Source of the DNA: Alnus glutinosa
Lineage: Eukaryota > Streptophyta > Magnoliopsida > Fagales > Betulaceae
Assembly: GCF_958979055.1 (NCBI RefSeq)
Contig: NC_084897.1
Span: 19,135,628 to 19,199,627, forward strand
Direction: 5' to 3'
Length of the DNA stretch: 64,000 nucleotides
How positions within the stretch are numbered: the stretch's first letter is position 1; the number at the start of each line of letters is the position of its first letter. This document shows, piece by piece, positions 36,496 through 45,886 of this stretch. A model generated the notes under the pieces. That model saw only the letters and a list, made by a program, of their open reading frames with translations, ran no database searches and was not told the origin of the DNA. Position numbers and translations under genes: made by a program.

Positions 36496-39467
36496 AAAAG
36501 AAGAAGAAGAAACTACTTTTTGAAAACATGTTATCAAATGAAACACTTTTCAAAACAACAAACACAAAACACTCTTCAAAAAATAAAACACCACTTTTTA
36601 GAAAACTTTCCTAGAAAAATATTTAAAGGAAATACGCTTATTTTTCCAGTTGTGGAGGCTTACTTGTTATATATATATATACCCCAACAGGACAGAGGGT
36701 GCGGATGCACATGGCCACCCCCAACAGTCACCCTGAGTTTTCTTTTCCTGTTTGGAGTACCCTGATTTTTTGCTTTTTTGGTTTTGTTTCTTTTATTTTT
36801 TGAAAACACTTCGAAGATTTTTTTGCCTTTTAGAAACACTAAACCACACTTTTCAAAAAGTTTACCAAACAATTTACTGTGGAGCACCCCACAAAAAACA
36901 CTTTTCAAATGTAGACGCCACTACAAACACTTCTCAACTTTCTATCACATCAAAAACTCTTTTCAAATCAAAACACTTAAACAAACATACACATAATTTC
37001 TCAATGATGACTATTGTAGCATATATGAACCTAAATGCATAGTTGATGATATGTAGAATAAAATATTTAATAGCATACATAAGGTTGAGCGTCCATTGCA
37101 CTTATCCTCGTTAAACTGTTTCTTATTTATTCCTTGTTTTTGTCTTAGGATTCAGAAATATTTACACAAGTAATTAACAGGATCAATCCTCTTTTTAGGT
37201 GTATGATGACAAGGAGAGACAATCCAGATGGTGCACTTTGGAGATTAGCTGTTGAAGGCTTCAACCGCATTCTAGTTGATGATGTCAGTAAGTTAACTGT
37301 GAATGGTGGACCAACTCCAAATATTAGTAAACCTGCACGAACACATATCTGGAAAGAAGTTGCAGATGTTTGTGAAATATTCCTTGTTGGATATTGTGGG
37401 AGGGCTCTTCCTTCCGGTTCTCTGTCACCTGAAGCACTAAGGGCTGATGAGTTGCTCGAGATGGCTATCTTAAACATTCTTGGTGACAGGATTCTTAAGT
37501 CACCGATTGATGCACCTCTAAATGTAATCTCCTCTCTCCTATGTTGAATATAGAAACCTGAGAAGCATTGCTTCAAATCTGAGGCCTCAGAGCAGCTTAT
37601 TTCCTTTTTCTTGTTTCTTTCTTTTTTTTTCCCCACTAAAACTTTTGTTGTTATTCACAGATTCTGCAACGACTAGTTTCCACCTTGGACCGTTGTGCAT
37701 CACGCACGTGCTCGTTGCCTGTTGAGACTGTGGAACTTATGCCTTCCCACTGTAGCAGATTTTCCTTAACTTGCTTACAGAAGTTATTTACCTTGAGCAG
37801 GTAATATATTGCACAGGGTGATACTTTTCTTAACATATTGATGTTCAATATCTAAATATGTGAATGTTTAGTGTTCTATTGCTTTGTTATCAAACTTGAT
37901 GGCCAACCATTTCAAGAGATCTTGTCCAAATTCTGGTCTATGAGATGGTCCTCTTTCTATGTTATTCTTGGTCATCTGCTTTACTGGGACCTGAATGCCA
38001 ATGCCATTTCTTTTGTCACAGCAGATGACTAACTAATGAAGTTAAATAGTATGATAATGGTCTTTTAAATGAAATAAATACCTTGAGTAATCAGTTGGTC
38101 CCATCAACTAGAATTACCATCTTTGTGCAGCTACTATCAATCTACCTGACTGCCTTCCATCAGGCATCCCATTTCCCCTGTACTTCTTTACAATGTTTTT
38201 TTTTTTTTGTTACTAATGAATGAAATGTCTTTTAGTTATCCATGAACCTCAGTTTTCTCAATATATTTTTATGGGTAAAATACACTTACTCCCCATGAAC
38301 TGCTGGGTCATTTGCAAATAGTCTCCCAAACTACCATTTGTGATACTTGACCCCAATTAAACTACCTTTTCTTTTTTTGGGGTGGTTTGCCCTAAGACTG
38401 AGGGGTGGATTAGCCACCCCCGAAGGGATGCAGGGGTGGCCGAACCAGCCCATAGGATTGTGGTGTGGTTCAACAGCCCCCTCGGCTTAAGAAGGTGGTT
38501 GGTATACCCCTTGAGGATTTTTAGGTGACCGAATCACCCCCAAAGGTTGCGGGGTGGTTTGACCACCCCTAAAGTATCTTTGGGGTTGGCCGTACCACCC
38601 CTATCTCTCTAAAGGTTGAGGGGCTCAAGGGGTAAGTGCAAATGAGGTGTTGGTTCTAGGGGACAAAGTGTATTTTCCTGTAACTCCTGGTAGAACAATT
38701 GTATTGAGATTTGGAGTACTGATTTGAGATCATTCATGATCTGAGTTACAGCAAAGAAACCGACAATTGGAATTTGACAAGATCTGAAGTCAGCAAAATC
38801 TCAATCATGATGCTCATGACCAGATGTGAATACATCTTGAACAGATTTCTCACTGATGAGAATGACTTAGGTATGTAGCTTCTATAACTACATATACAAT
38901 TTATCAAATATTAGTAATGTTCTTCTTTTGTCCATTTTGTCTTCAAGATTATAATCTCTTGAACCACTTGTACTATTCCTGCAGGGGAACGTCCATTGCC
39001 AGCAGCTAGGCTCGAAGAAATAATCTTTGTCCTTCAAGAACTGGCTCGTCTGGTTATTCATTTGGACACAGGATCCGTTCTTCCCTTGGATCCATACTTG
39101 AAAAGTGGCCTAGCAGAGGAAAATCACGACAAACATCCGCATCTACTAGTTCTATTTCCCTCTCTCTGTGAGCTTGTTATATCAAGGTGAGAGATAGTAT
39201 GTCTGAAATAATTTCAAAAGGGATGATATCAGTAAGAGGCATTATATACCTCTATCATAATAAGCAAGACTAGTTAAAAAAAATTTGTTTCAGATTACGT
39301 GGTGCAATGATTAAAAACATTACCATCAAATACTGTTTCCATGAAGTGGCTTATCCTTCCTTATGTTTTTGATAAACAGGGATGCAAGAATAAGAGAGCT
39401 TGTGCAAGTACTTCTCAGACTCATCACCAAGGAATTGGCACTTGACAAGGTTAGCTTAGCCAGTTGA
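12601..39467 (+). CDS. MON2: Protein MON2 homolog (C-terminal three quarters; 30 exons, 5' part outside the window)
   Basis: MON2 is a large peripheral protein related to BIG/Sec7 Arf-GEFs but lacking the catalytic Sec7 domain; it acts at the trans-Golgi/endosome in vesicle trafficking. Recognised from the plant family protein: [110 protein letters not shown]. Exons: 12601-12749, 12854-12981, 13067-13124, 13339-13436, 22101-22188, 22337-22402, 22485-22544, 28868-28954, 29332-29518, 30278-30321, 30405-30536, 30645-30776, 30870-30922, 31001-31049, 31347-31405, 32259-32398, 32487-32668, 33339-33467, 33561-33646, 33741-33856, 33970-34082, 34267-34390, 34618-34739, 35683-35869, 35960-36188, 37199-37523, 37661-37800, 38746-38870, 38985-39186, 39380-39467 (TGA). 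All phases fit and no stop interrupts, giving 1231 residues; ~400 N-terminal residues (DCB/HUS region) should lie upstream. All introns are GT-AG. Two are swollen by transposons yet the gene reads intact. Confidence 0.94.
13650..13672. repeat. Poly(C) tract, 23 bases, in a MON2 intron
   Basis: A pure run of 23 C in the 8.66 kb intron, outside LINE A. Runs of this length are prone to sequencing and assembly error, so the count is uncertain. Confidence 0.85.
15163..15185. repeat. Poly(G) tract, 23 bases, inside LINE A ORF1 remains
   Basis: A pure run of 23 G. On RNA it could form G-quadruplexes. As with the poly(C) tract 1.5 kb upstream, the exact length is uncertain. Confidence 0.85.
16713..17615. 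mobile_element. PIF/Harbinger-type non-autonomous transposon, 903 bp, with captured gene fragment
   Basis: Ends are GGCCATCTCCAGCAG (left) and GGCTATCTCCAGCAG (right, reverse complement), with a TAA target duplication (16710-16712, 17616-17618), the PIF/Harbinger pattern. Excision restores the zf-RVT frame FYKILAYKE of LINE B, proving the edges. No transposase is present. The core (16915-17450) is GC-rich and unlike the AT-rich ends, and on the minus strand encodes a stretch resembling CBSX6. The element is therefore of Pack-MITE type. Confidence 0.88.
17116..17205 (-). pseudogene. Captured fragment of a CBSX6-like (CBS-domain) gene
   Basis: The minus strand reads [20 protein letters not shown] followed by [10 protein letters not shown]. 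This closely matches the N-terminus of plant CBS domain protein CBSX6 as I remember it (M(A)[21 protein letters not shown] start). The homology stops after ESA, consistent with an exon boundary or a capture break. CBS domains bind adenosyl ligands and regulate enzymes, but this ~30-residue piece lies in a transposon inside a LINE and cannot make a functional protein. Recognition is from memory; a protein search would settle it. Confidence 0.7.
22655..25250 (-). mobile_element. ORF1-only LINE derivative, copy 1 (no ORF2)
   Basis: Reversed poly(A) at 22655-22660, then reversed 3' end (GATAAGTAAG; GCGTAAAGGCGCC). About 170 bases of 3' UTR lead straight to the ORF1 stop, and ORF1 extends to ATG 25044. 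The 5' leader runs to ~25250 and contains twice-repeated GCGTGACGCGCC. The ~4 kb ORF2 is absent: the ORF1 end is followed directly by 3' UTR. The same structure recurs in the copy at 27719-28411. The 5' boundary is approximate, and I found no convincing target duplication. Confidence 0.85.
22829..25044 (-). pseudogene. ORF1 of the ORF1-only LINE derivative, one frameshift
   Basis: From ATG 25044 ([19 protein letters not shown]) the frame covers the conserved N-terminal part ([17 protein letters not shown]) and, near 24640, must shift by one base to enter a long second frame ([16 protein letters not shown]... to [19 protein letters not shown], stop at 22829-22831). Together that is ~735 residues with a single frameshift and no stop, much better preserved than LINEs X, A or V. 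The product would be the LINE RNA-binding protein. C-terminal homology to W ORF1 ([11 protein letters not shown]) is clear. Confidence 0.82.
25640..26229 (-). mobile_element. Copia-type LTR and 5' leader fragment
   Basis: Read on the minus strand, an LTR begins at 26229 with TGTTGAAGATGGAAAC and ends near 26027. It is followed at 26023-26012 by TGGTATTAGAGC, one mismatch from TGGTATCAGAGC, the initiator-tRNA-Met primer site of Copia elements. TATTTAAA (26103-26110) can serve as the LTR TATA box. The leader continues leftward to about 25640 and then is lost; no gag or pol is seen. The LTR is ~200 bp. The left limit is uncertain: a short LINE-like tail (TTTTTATAAGTAATTG) abuts at ~25612-25650. 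Confidence 0.72.
26230..27718. other. MON2 intron sequence without recognised genes
   Basis: Repetitive-looking sequence in the 6.3 kb intron. An open frame at 26270-26596 (108 codons) has no family I recognise and no start context. Short (CA)n and A-rich tracts occur near 26740-26762. From ~27180 the sequence looks like ordinary AT-rich intron. I see nothing firm here. Confidence 0.5.
27719..28411 (+). mobile_element. ORF1-only LINE derivative, copy 2, 5'-truncated (no ORF2)
   Basis: The copy begins inside ORF1 and is open from 27746 to a stop at 28187-28189. The frame is homologous to copy 1: [20 protein letters not shown] versus [20 protein letters not shown], and [20 protein letters not shown]. 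Immediately after come GGCAAAGGCAAGAGGGCCC and a ~190-base 3' UTR ending GTATATTTCCTGTATGCTT, GCCTTTACGC, CTATC-poly(A) (28399-28411). ORF2 is missing at the same place as in copy 1. No clear target duplication was found. Confidence 0.83.
30611..30643 (+). repeat. (CT)n microsatellite acting as polypyrimidine tract
   Basis: About 16 CT dinucleotides run directly into the CAG that begins MON2 exon 30645-30776. The microsatellite therefore supplies the polypyrimidine tract of that 3' splice site. Confidence 0.9.
31207..31220 (+). mobile_element. Tail-only LINE insertion (14 bp) with 21-bp target duplication
   Basis: TTATCAAAAAAAAA sits between two identical 21-bp sequences (31186-31206 and 31221-31241; ATAATATGCAAGAG... 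ending AAACTAC). TTATC-poly(A) is the exact 3' terminus of the LINE family in this window. It is a target-primed insertion that was aborted after about five non-A bases. Confidence 0.8.
36405..36990. repeat. AT-rich MITE-like region in a MON2 intron
   Basis: This stretch starts GGCTTGTTTGGTAACGTG, a common start of hAT-like MITEs. It contains a near-perfect inverted tract (CTTCTTCTTC, T run, A run, GAAGAAGAAG at ~36430-36512) and many copies of CACTTTTCAAA and its complement. GTTTACCAAACAA near 36858 could be an inner terminal repeat. The boundaries are not resolved; it may be two nested MITEs. Confidence 0.45.
38274..38678. mobile_element. MITE with GTAAAATACACTT termini and GC-rich palindromic core
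   Basis: The ends GGTAAAATACACTTACTCCC and, as reverse complement of the right end, GGAAAATACACTTTGTCCCC form imperfect ~20-bp inverted repeats. The core repeats the pseudo-palindrome GGGGTGGTTTGACCACCCC with variants about six times and is far more GC-rich than the surrounding intron. No coding capacity and no clear target duplication. The superfamily is uncertain; the GGTAAAA start is compatible with Mutator-type MITEs. Confidence 0.6.
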
Positions 39468-41303
39468 GTGGTGGAAGAATACACGTTGACAAGATCCAAT
39501 CCTCAGTAGACACATCATAACGTTATTTGTTTATAAAAGGTTTAGGTCAGGAATTTTTCTCATCCTCAATTGTTCAGGGTTGTATATTAGTTTGTACATT
39601 ATAGGAAGAAGAAAAAAATGCCAATTTTGTGGATTATGAGCATGGGATATCATTGGCCCTGGGTTGCATGTAAGAGATGTATACATGCAGTTGTATTGAT
39701 TCAGTATACAAAATATTTGTTCAAAGCTTGCGGCTGGCTCAATTTTTGAGGGACTTGAAGACACACTGGAACCTGAACTGCAGTTAGAAATGAATTGGAA
39801 CCTGGACTACTTTGTTTTTTTTTTTTTTTCCTCTTTTCTGGGCCACTACCACAATTACTCACTTATATTAAATTGTATGAAGGCTTGTAGACTAACATTA
39901 CTGGAGTCAAGCAATTGTGAGCATCCTGCTGGAAGGGGGACTATTTGTCAAGGGTTAGTTTCGAATGTATTCTAGTCTCAACTTATTTTTAGTTAAAAGT
40001 TGATTTGAAGTTTTTGAGAGAGTAAATATTTTGGGTTTTATATAATTGTTTATACAATTATATTTGTGCTCTGCTTTCCCATTAGAGAAAATAACTAAGG
40101 AGTCAATAGAGGTATAAGGTGATGGGATGGCGACACATCCCAAAAATTTGGGAAACCTAGCATTTCTCATACTCATAACTGTGTACGCAGACGACATGAC
40201 CACACATTGATGCTACTTTTGTTTGCACCAGATATAGTTAAAAAACAAAGAATAAGAAAGAAAATTGTAATTTTATTGATTGTTCTACATGTTACAGAAG
40301 ATTAATAATCATAATATTTATGGTACTAGCACTCCATACTAACAGGATTAATATTCGATTGTAGAAATAAACAGAAATTCTACTTAATAAATGAATTTAA
40401 ATAGAATCACATCAACCTACTTTTACATAAAGTAGACCTCTTATAAAATAAAATTGACATTCAACCTTACTCTAAAATGCTGTAAAATAAAGGAAAATTA
40501 CACTTAGTCCTCCCAACTTAAACACAATTTGCAAATATACCATCAAACTTTAAAAAAATAAAAAATGACACAATCCCCCAAACTATTAATGCATAGACAT
40601 AACTCCTTCTGTTTGATCTCAGGGTTAAAACAAATGGAAAATGAATCACATGACATGAAATGTGCGATTTTATATATGCCTCTTACTACTAAAATTACCC
40701 CCATATATATATGACGTTAAAATGTCATAAGTAAACTTGATTGTAATTTGATTCTTCTATATATAGTGGATAAAGTTTTATGGGGTTGGCTACCTCCGAG
40801 TGATTTTACTTTTGAAAAGTTTTTCAGAAAGTTTTCACGTCATCACTAAAATTGTTGCGTTTGATTTATTTATTGCTTTATTTAATTTTGGTGAATTGGG
40901 TGTGGTTTGTGATTATTGAGAAAGCAGTTATTCACCTCCCTCTATGTGTCATTTAAAGTTTTTTTTAAAAAAACATTTTACATTATTAATTGTTTATAAT
41001 ATCTCAGTGTAATATATATATATATATATATATATGAATGGTATTTTTAAATTCTTTAAGATTTTTTTTTTTTTTTTTTGAAAAGAAAAATTCTTTAAGA
41101 TTTGTTTGTTGAATCTCTGCCGCCTCTAGACCGAGTCATCCTCTTTATGCTCAAATGCCACTTGTCACTCGATCAGCCTGATCTCTAGATATGAATCAAA
41201 CCCTTTTAGACCACAAAGCCCTTTGGAACCATCAGTACCTCTCAAACAATTTGCCAAGTTTCTGGCACCTCCAAAAACTCCACCTTTCACGTCCCCGACA
41301 CCT
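39468..41303. other. MON2 3' UTR and intergenic region
   Basis: Follows the MON2 stop; the 3' UTR probably ends within the next ~500-900 bases (AATAAA-like signals are frequent and none stands out). An eroded repeat with ATTACACTTAGTCCTCC near 40495-40515 resembles the terminus of the 38274 MITE. A (TA)n run lies at ~41010-41035. No gene is seen. Confidence 0.55.
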
Positions 41304-41340
41304 ACGTGTCGAAATCTGCATGCGCCATGCACGTATAATA
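41304..41340 (+). promoter_or_regulatory. LEA promoter: ABRE, RY motif and TATA box
   Basis: ACGTGTC (41304-41310) matches the abscisic-acid response element ACGTGKC bound by ABI5-type bZIPs. CATGCA (41326-41331) is the RY core bound by ABI3/FUS3/LEC2. TATAATA follows at 41334-41340, ~130 bases before the ATG at 41471. This arrangement is typical of seed-maturation genes and fits the LEA product. Binding itself is inferred. Confidence 0.72.
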
Positions 41341-41470
41341 ATCCTCCCATCCCTTCACACTGCAATACATTCCCACAAAATTATGTCACATTTCTCACTC
41401 TGAGAACACAAAATTTCACTTTTTTTTTTAAATTTGAACGTACACCGGAATAATTAAGGAGAAAAGAATA

Positions 41471-41836
41471 ATGAGCCAACAGAAGAGGCCAGAGCAGGAA
41501 GCCGTCAAGTATGGCGATGTTTTTAGTGTCGAGGGAGAACTTGCGGAGAAGACAGTATCACCAAGGGATGCAGCGATGATGCAGACGGCAGAGAACGCCA
41601 TGCTCGGGCATACCCAGAAGGGCCGTGTGGCCGCAGCCATGCAGTCGGCCGCCATGCGCAACGAGAGGGCTGGCCTTGTGGATCATAATGACATGACCGA
41701 CAATGCAGGCGATCGTGGTGTGAGCATCACGGCCACCGATCTTCCAGGAAAGCGTGTAATCATCGAGTCGGTCGGCGGACAGGTTTCTTTCTTTCTTTTC
41801 TACGTTTTAAGTTTCAATTTGTAGAACTGCATGCAA

Positions 41837-41879
<43 letters not shown>

Positions 41880-44450
41880 CTTTCTCCAAGAGCACGTACA
41901 CAGAGAGAGAGAGAGAGAGAATTATGTCAAATTACGGAATCGATAAAATCTCAAATTTTATTAAAGAATCTTGGCATTTAAGTTTGGAGTTTATAAATCA
42001 TTTTGCAGAATGTAGACATGCATATATTAATTTGCATAATTTAAATTATCCATGTATAACACCAAGAGGTTGGTTTTTATGGTCAGTACATAACTCCGTC
42101 AGCTAGAAGTTCTTTTGGGTAGGGATCAAAAGCAAAAAAAAAAAAATTGTTGATAAGAGCTAATAGGCTAAATTTTTATTTTTTTACCTTATAATTTTTT
42201 TTTACCTAATTTTTTTTCGAGAAGGCCATGACCGGCCTATACCAGCCCCCCTAAATCCGTCCGTGAACTTGATCCTCCTATCTATGAAGCATCAGGTTTA
42301 AGCAGGTGCCAGGCCTGGCCTATTCACGCCACCTCTAAAAAAATTAATTAAAAAGGTTTCTTAATATTTAAATTTATTAGAAAAACAAATAATTGAAGTC
42401 TTTTTTTTTTCTTCTTATCGAGTCTAAAGGTTCGACCCTTTTAAGTTCAAATAATTATTTGGAGTCGCGACAAATGCTCAATCTTCATGTGGAGGAGATG
42501 CTTTGCACTGTATCCAGGCCTCTTCTATCCGAAAAATAGAAGAAGAAAAACAAAAAAAAAACCACCAACAACTTAACTGGATAATCTAGTATTTTGTGTT
42601 ATAAATAAATCAATAATCTTTGTTGATGGACATCTTTTATTATTAGTTTTCTGTAGTTTGATCTTGTTTGATATTGAACGTACGGACAGGTTGTTGATCA
42701 ATATAGCCAGCGGCTTCCCTTAGCACCCCCATCCACAATGGAACAAGAAGTTAGTGGTGGTGCAAGTGGTGCAATCACCATTGGTGAAGCGCTAGAAGCC
42801 ACTGTCTTGACAGCCGGACAGAAACCTGTGGAGAGAAGTGACGCTGCCGCTATTCAGGCGGCAGAAGTTAGAGCAACAGGCCGCACCAGTGTAGTACCTG
42901 GTGGGGTTGCTGCCGCCGCCCAGTCCGCAGCGACTCATAATGCTCGGGCAACAAGGGACGAGGACAAGACAAAGCTTTGCGATGTTCTTTCGGTACCTAT
43001 CATCTCTCCATCTAGAGAATACTATATGTACATTAAGTGCCTATCAAGTATTCATAAAAAAAATGAATTGTCTTTTAAAATTACCATTTGATCAAAATCA
43101 TCATTTGATCAATTACACTCCCAATAATTATTTTAAAAGCCACCTTATTTTTTTTTAGACACTTAATATACACGTAGAATTACTCATCTGTCTATGCCCT
43201 TTCTGCTATTTATTTTTAGCGGGGATGTAAGTATTATGGTCAGGTCTAAGTAGGAAAGCTACTCTTACCATTTTTCGCATTATAAAAAAAAAATTTTAAA
43301 AAAATGTTCTTAATTTTACTAAAAATTTTAGGAAGAAAAAAAAAATCTGCTGGTGAATGAAAAGATAGTTAGGTAGATTAATATACATTTACCTGTAGAA
43401 CAAAACTTACTTTAATTACGTCAATTCTCTATGCAAACAGGTCGATCATTTATTTTGAATTGTCACGGTACATTTTAGTCAAAATAAAAATGAGTTTAAA
43501 ACTTGACCTTTTTTTTCATGATAAAAAAAAAAATGTTAGGATTTAGGTATTGGTAAAAAATGATTGGAATTTGCAAAAATATACATGCCTGAATCTTTGA
43601 AATTTTTAAAAAATTGTTTTTAAAATGTAAACATGGAGTTATTTTTGAAATTTTGATAAAATTTAACGGAAAATTCTAACGGATAGTTGAAATTAAAAAA
43701 AACTAAAAGATGAATACCTTAAATTGACACTTTTTAAAGTTTGGATATATTTTTTCAAAAGCTATGAAAAGATGAAGGGTTATAAGTAAATTTTTTTCCT
43801 TTTTAATAATAACATTATTTCATGATAAAAATGAGTATTAGCAAGGAGCACTAGTTTTATCGTTGCTAAATGCTAACGAGCATTCTTGGGGAAGCATTAC
43901 CCGTCGTTGCCGCGCGATGCTCATTAGCAACGGCAACTTTTGTCATCGTTAAAAACCTTCTTCATTTTTTATTTTTTATTTTTTTTGTATGATGATTAGT
44001 TTTGGATAGTTTATAAAGTAGCTAGATTATATATTTATATCAAAGTTATCATTTCTAACTTTGTATGCATTTGATATCTATTCAAATTAATGACCTATTA
44101 AATCTCTGCTTTTCCTTGAATTCATAAATGACAAACTACACTTAAATCTAGCCATTATTTGTAGATTTTACTTTTAAAACTATAATAGAAAGCTTGTATA
44201 TCTTTATAAAATATCCCTAGCTATTATATATTTACATGCATGGTAAGTTTGCCTACAGAATTTTTATTTTTTATTTTTTTCATCGATCCAGGATGCGACC
44301 TTAAAATTGCCCTCGGATAAACCAGCGACACGTCGGGACGCCGAGGGGGTGACGGGTGCGGAGATGCGAAATAATCCAACTCTAACCACACATCCAACAG
44401 GCGTGGCGGCTGCTGTGGCTGCAGCTGCTAGGCTTAATCACAATAAATAA
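41471..44450 (+). CDS. Late embryogenesis abundant protein, D-34 / seed maturation protein (SMP) family
   Basis: LEA D-34 proteins are hydrophilic, Ala-rich proteins that accumulate in maturing seeds and under water loss and help protect cell components. Exons 41471-41782, 42690-42992 and 44292-44450 (TAA) join in phase 0, giving 257 residues, the usual family length. Three SMP repeats are visible. The first has KTVSPRDAAMMQTAENAM and GRVAAAMQSAA; the second has EALEATVLTAGQKPVERSDA, IQAAEVRATG and GVAAAAQSAA; the third is short, KPATRRDAEGVTGAEMR with GVAAAVAAAARLN. The ATG context AATAATGAGC is followed at once by hydrophilic residues and there is no signal peptide. Intron 2 is 1.3 kb and AT-rich. 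The upstream ABRE/RY pair suggests ABA- and ABI3-controlled expression in seed. No damage is seen. Confidence 0.95.
41838..41920. repeat. (TA)n and (GA)n microsatellites in LEA intron 1
   Basis: A (TA)n run at ~41838-41876 is followed ~25 bases later by (GA)n at ~41902-41920. Likely length-polymorphic. Confidence 0.9.
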
Positions 44451-44666
44451 GCAATTATATATATATATATAATACTTGAGGAACAGCTCTTTTGTTTTTT
44501 TTTTTTTTTTTTTCTTCATTACATGTACATCGATCTTAATGCCTTTCTCTCGTTGTCTCTTCGTTGTAATCCATGACGATGAAATAAATTGAGTATTTGT
44601 AGTCCAGTAGTGTCAGAAATATAATACACAGCAGAATAAATTATTCGATATATCTCGTATGTACCG

Positions 44667-44733
<67 letters not shown>

Positions 44734-44773
44734 ATTGATTTTTTCTACATAGAATCTCAAGTTTTGCTCTATT
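44451..44773. other. LEA 3' UTR and (AT)n tract before the MULE
   Basis: AATAAA at 44582-44587 is a likely poly(A) signal ~130 bases after the LEA stop. A long (AT)n run occupies ~44669-44730. No gene. Confidence 0.65.
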
Positions 44774-44782
44774 AAAGTTTTA

Positions 44783-45015
44783 GGAAAAACTTAAATTTAC
44801 CGCCATAATGTTTACACGAATTTTCAATTTTGGTACCAATATTTAGATTGCTTCAATTGCACCCAAGAAAGTTGAAAAAATTTTCAATCCACCCCCTTCC
44901 GTCCAATTACTCCGTCTGATGAGACGGAAATGGACTCAAGTGCGCGGCATGTGACTTATATGCAGATAACAGGACGAAAATACCCTCAAAAAATTGAGCC
45001 GTTGTTTTCTAAGTT
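44783..45015 (+). repeat. MULE left terminal inverted repeat
   Basis: Pairs with 50713-50944. Shared inner blocks include GGTACCAAT, GCACCCAAGAAAGTTGAAAA, CCACCCCCTTCCGTCCAATT, CTCCGTCTGATGAGAC and AAATTGAGCCGTTGTTTTCT. Such long termini normally hold the transposase-binding site and promoter. Confidence 0.93.
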
Positions 45016-45886
45016 AAAAAAGTCCGGTCCTTGTAAACCACTTTCAAATGCAAAGTAAAAACCCAAAAAACATCCTGGGAGACCGAAGAAGGAACCAACA
45101 ACAAATTTTTGATTTAGGATTCCTTTGCGGATTATCATCAACAACAAATTTCAGCCGAAATCGACTTTGGGCTAAGGGTTGTCGTGATTAAACCGACCGA
45201 AGTGGGTGTTCGATCAAGGTATGTTCAAATAAAAAGACTCCTCTTTTAAATTTAGGGTTTTGTGCAAAAGTAGGTTACGTCATTTTTGTGTTATGATATC
45301 TTTTAAATTCATTCGATAATTCTTTTATTTTGTCTTGAATGAAGCGAAAGAACCAAACTAAAATGTGCTTAGGGTTCCGTCGTTTTTTTGTTATGAAATC
45401 TTTGTTTTATTCAGAAGATGCTTTCAATGATTGGCTTTGTATATTTTTTATTGAAAAGTTGCTTTCTTATTGGGTCCGTGTGTTTTGTTGAATTTCAATT
45501 ACCTTTGTAGCTTTGTATGATAATGGGACCATGTGCTTTGCTTTTACATGTGCATGATGTGCTGCTTTGTATTGATTTGGTGTTTAAAAAACAGCAGTTG
45601 TCCCCATCAGGAGAAAATGGTACATGATTATATCTGTGTGTATAGTTAGTTGGTGTATTGTCTGTTTAAAAAACAACAGTGGTCAGATGAGAAAAATGGT
45701 GCCCGTGTGTGAAGTTAGTTGATGTATTGTGTGTTCAAAAAAGAGTAGTGGTCCCCAGATGAGAAGTTGTGGTTGTGTATATTGGTTGCTGTGTTGTGGT
45801 CCCCATATGTCACTTAATGTGTTGTTGGCCTTTATTTAATTTTACAACATGTCACTTACTATGTTTTATTAAATTTACCTCGTAGG

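Noticed and set aside
38274..38678. Target duplication for the GC-rich MITE
   Set aside because: The 8-11 bases on either side do not match; superfamily left open.
12601..39467. MON2 as a pseudogene because of the large LINE load
   Set aside because: All 30 exons keep phase, splice sites and reading frame, so the gene looks functional.
42410..42450. B-box-like GGTTCGACCC as a second SINE or tRNA gene
   Set aside because: No A box, tail or target duplication seen around it.
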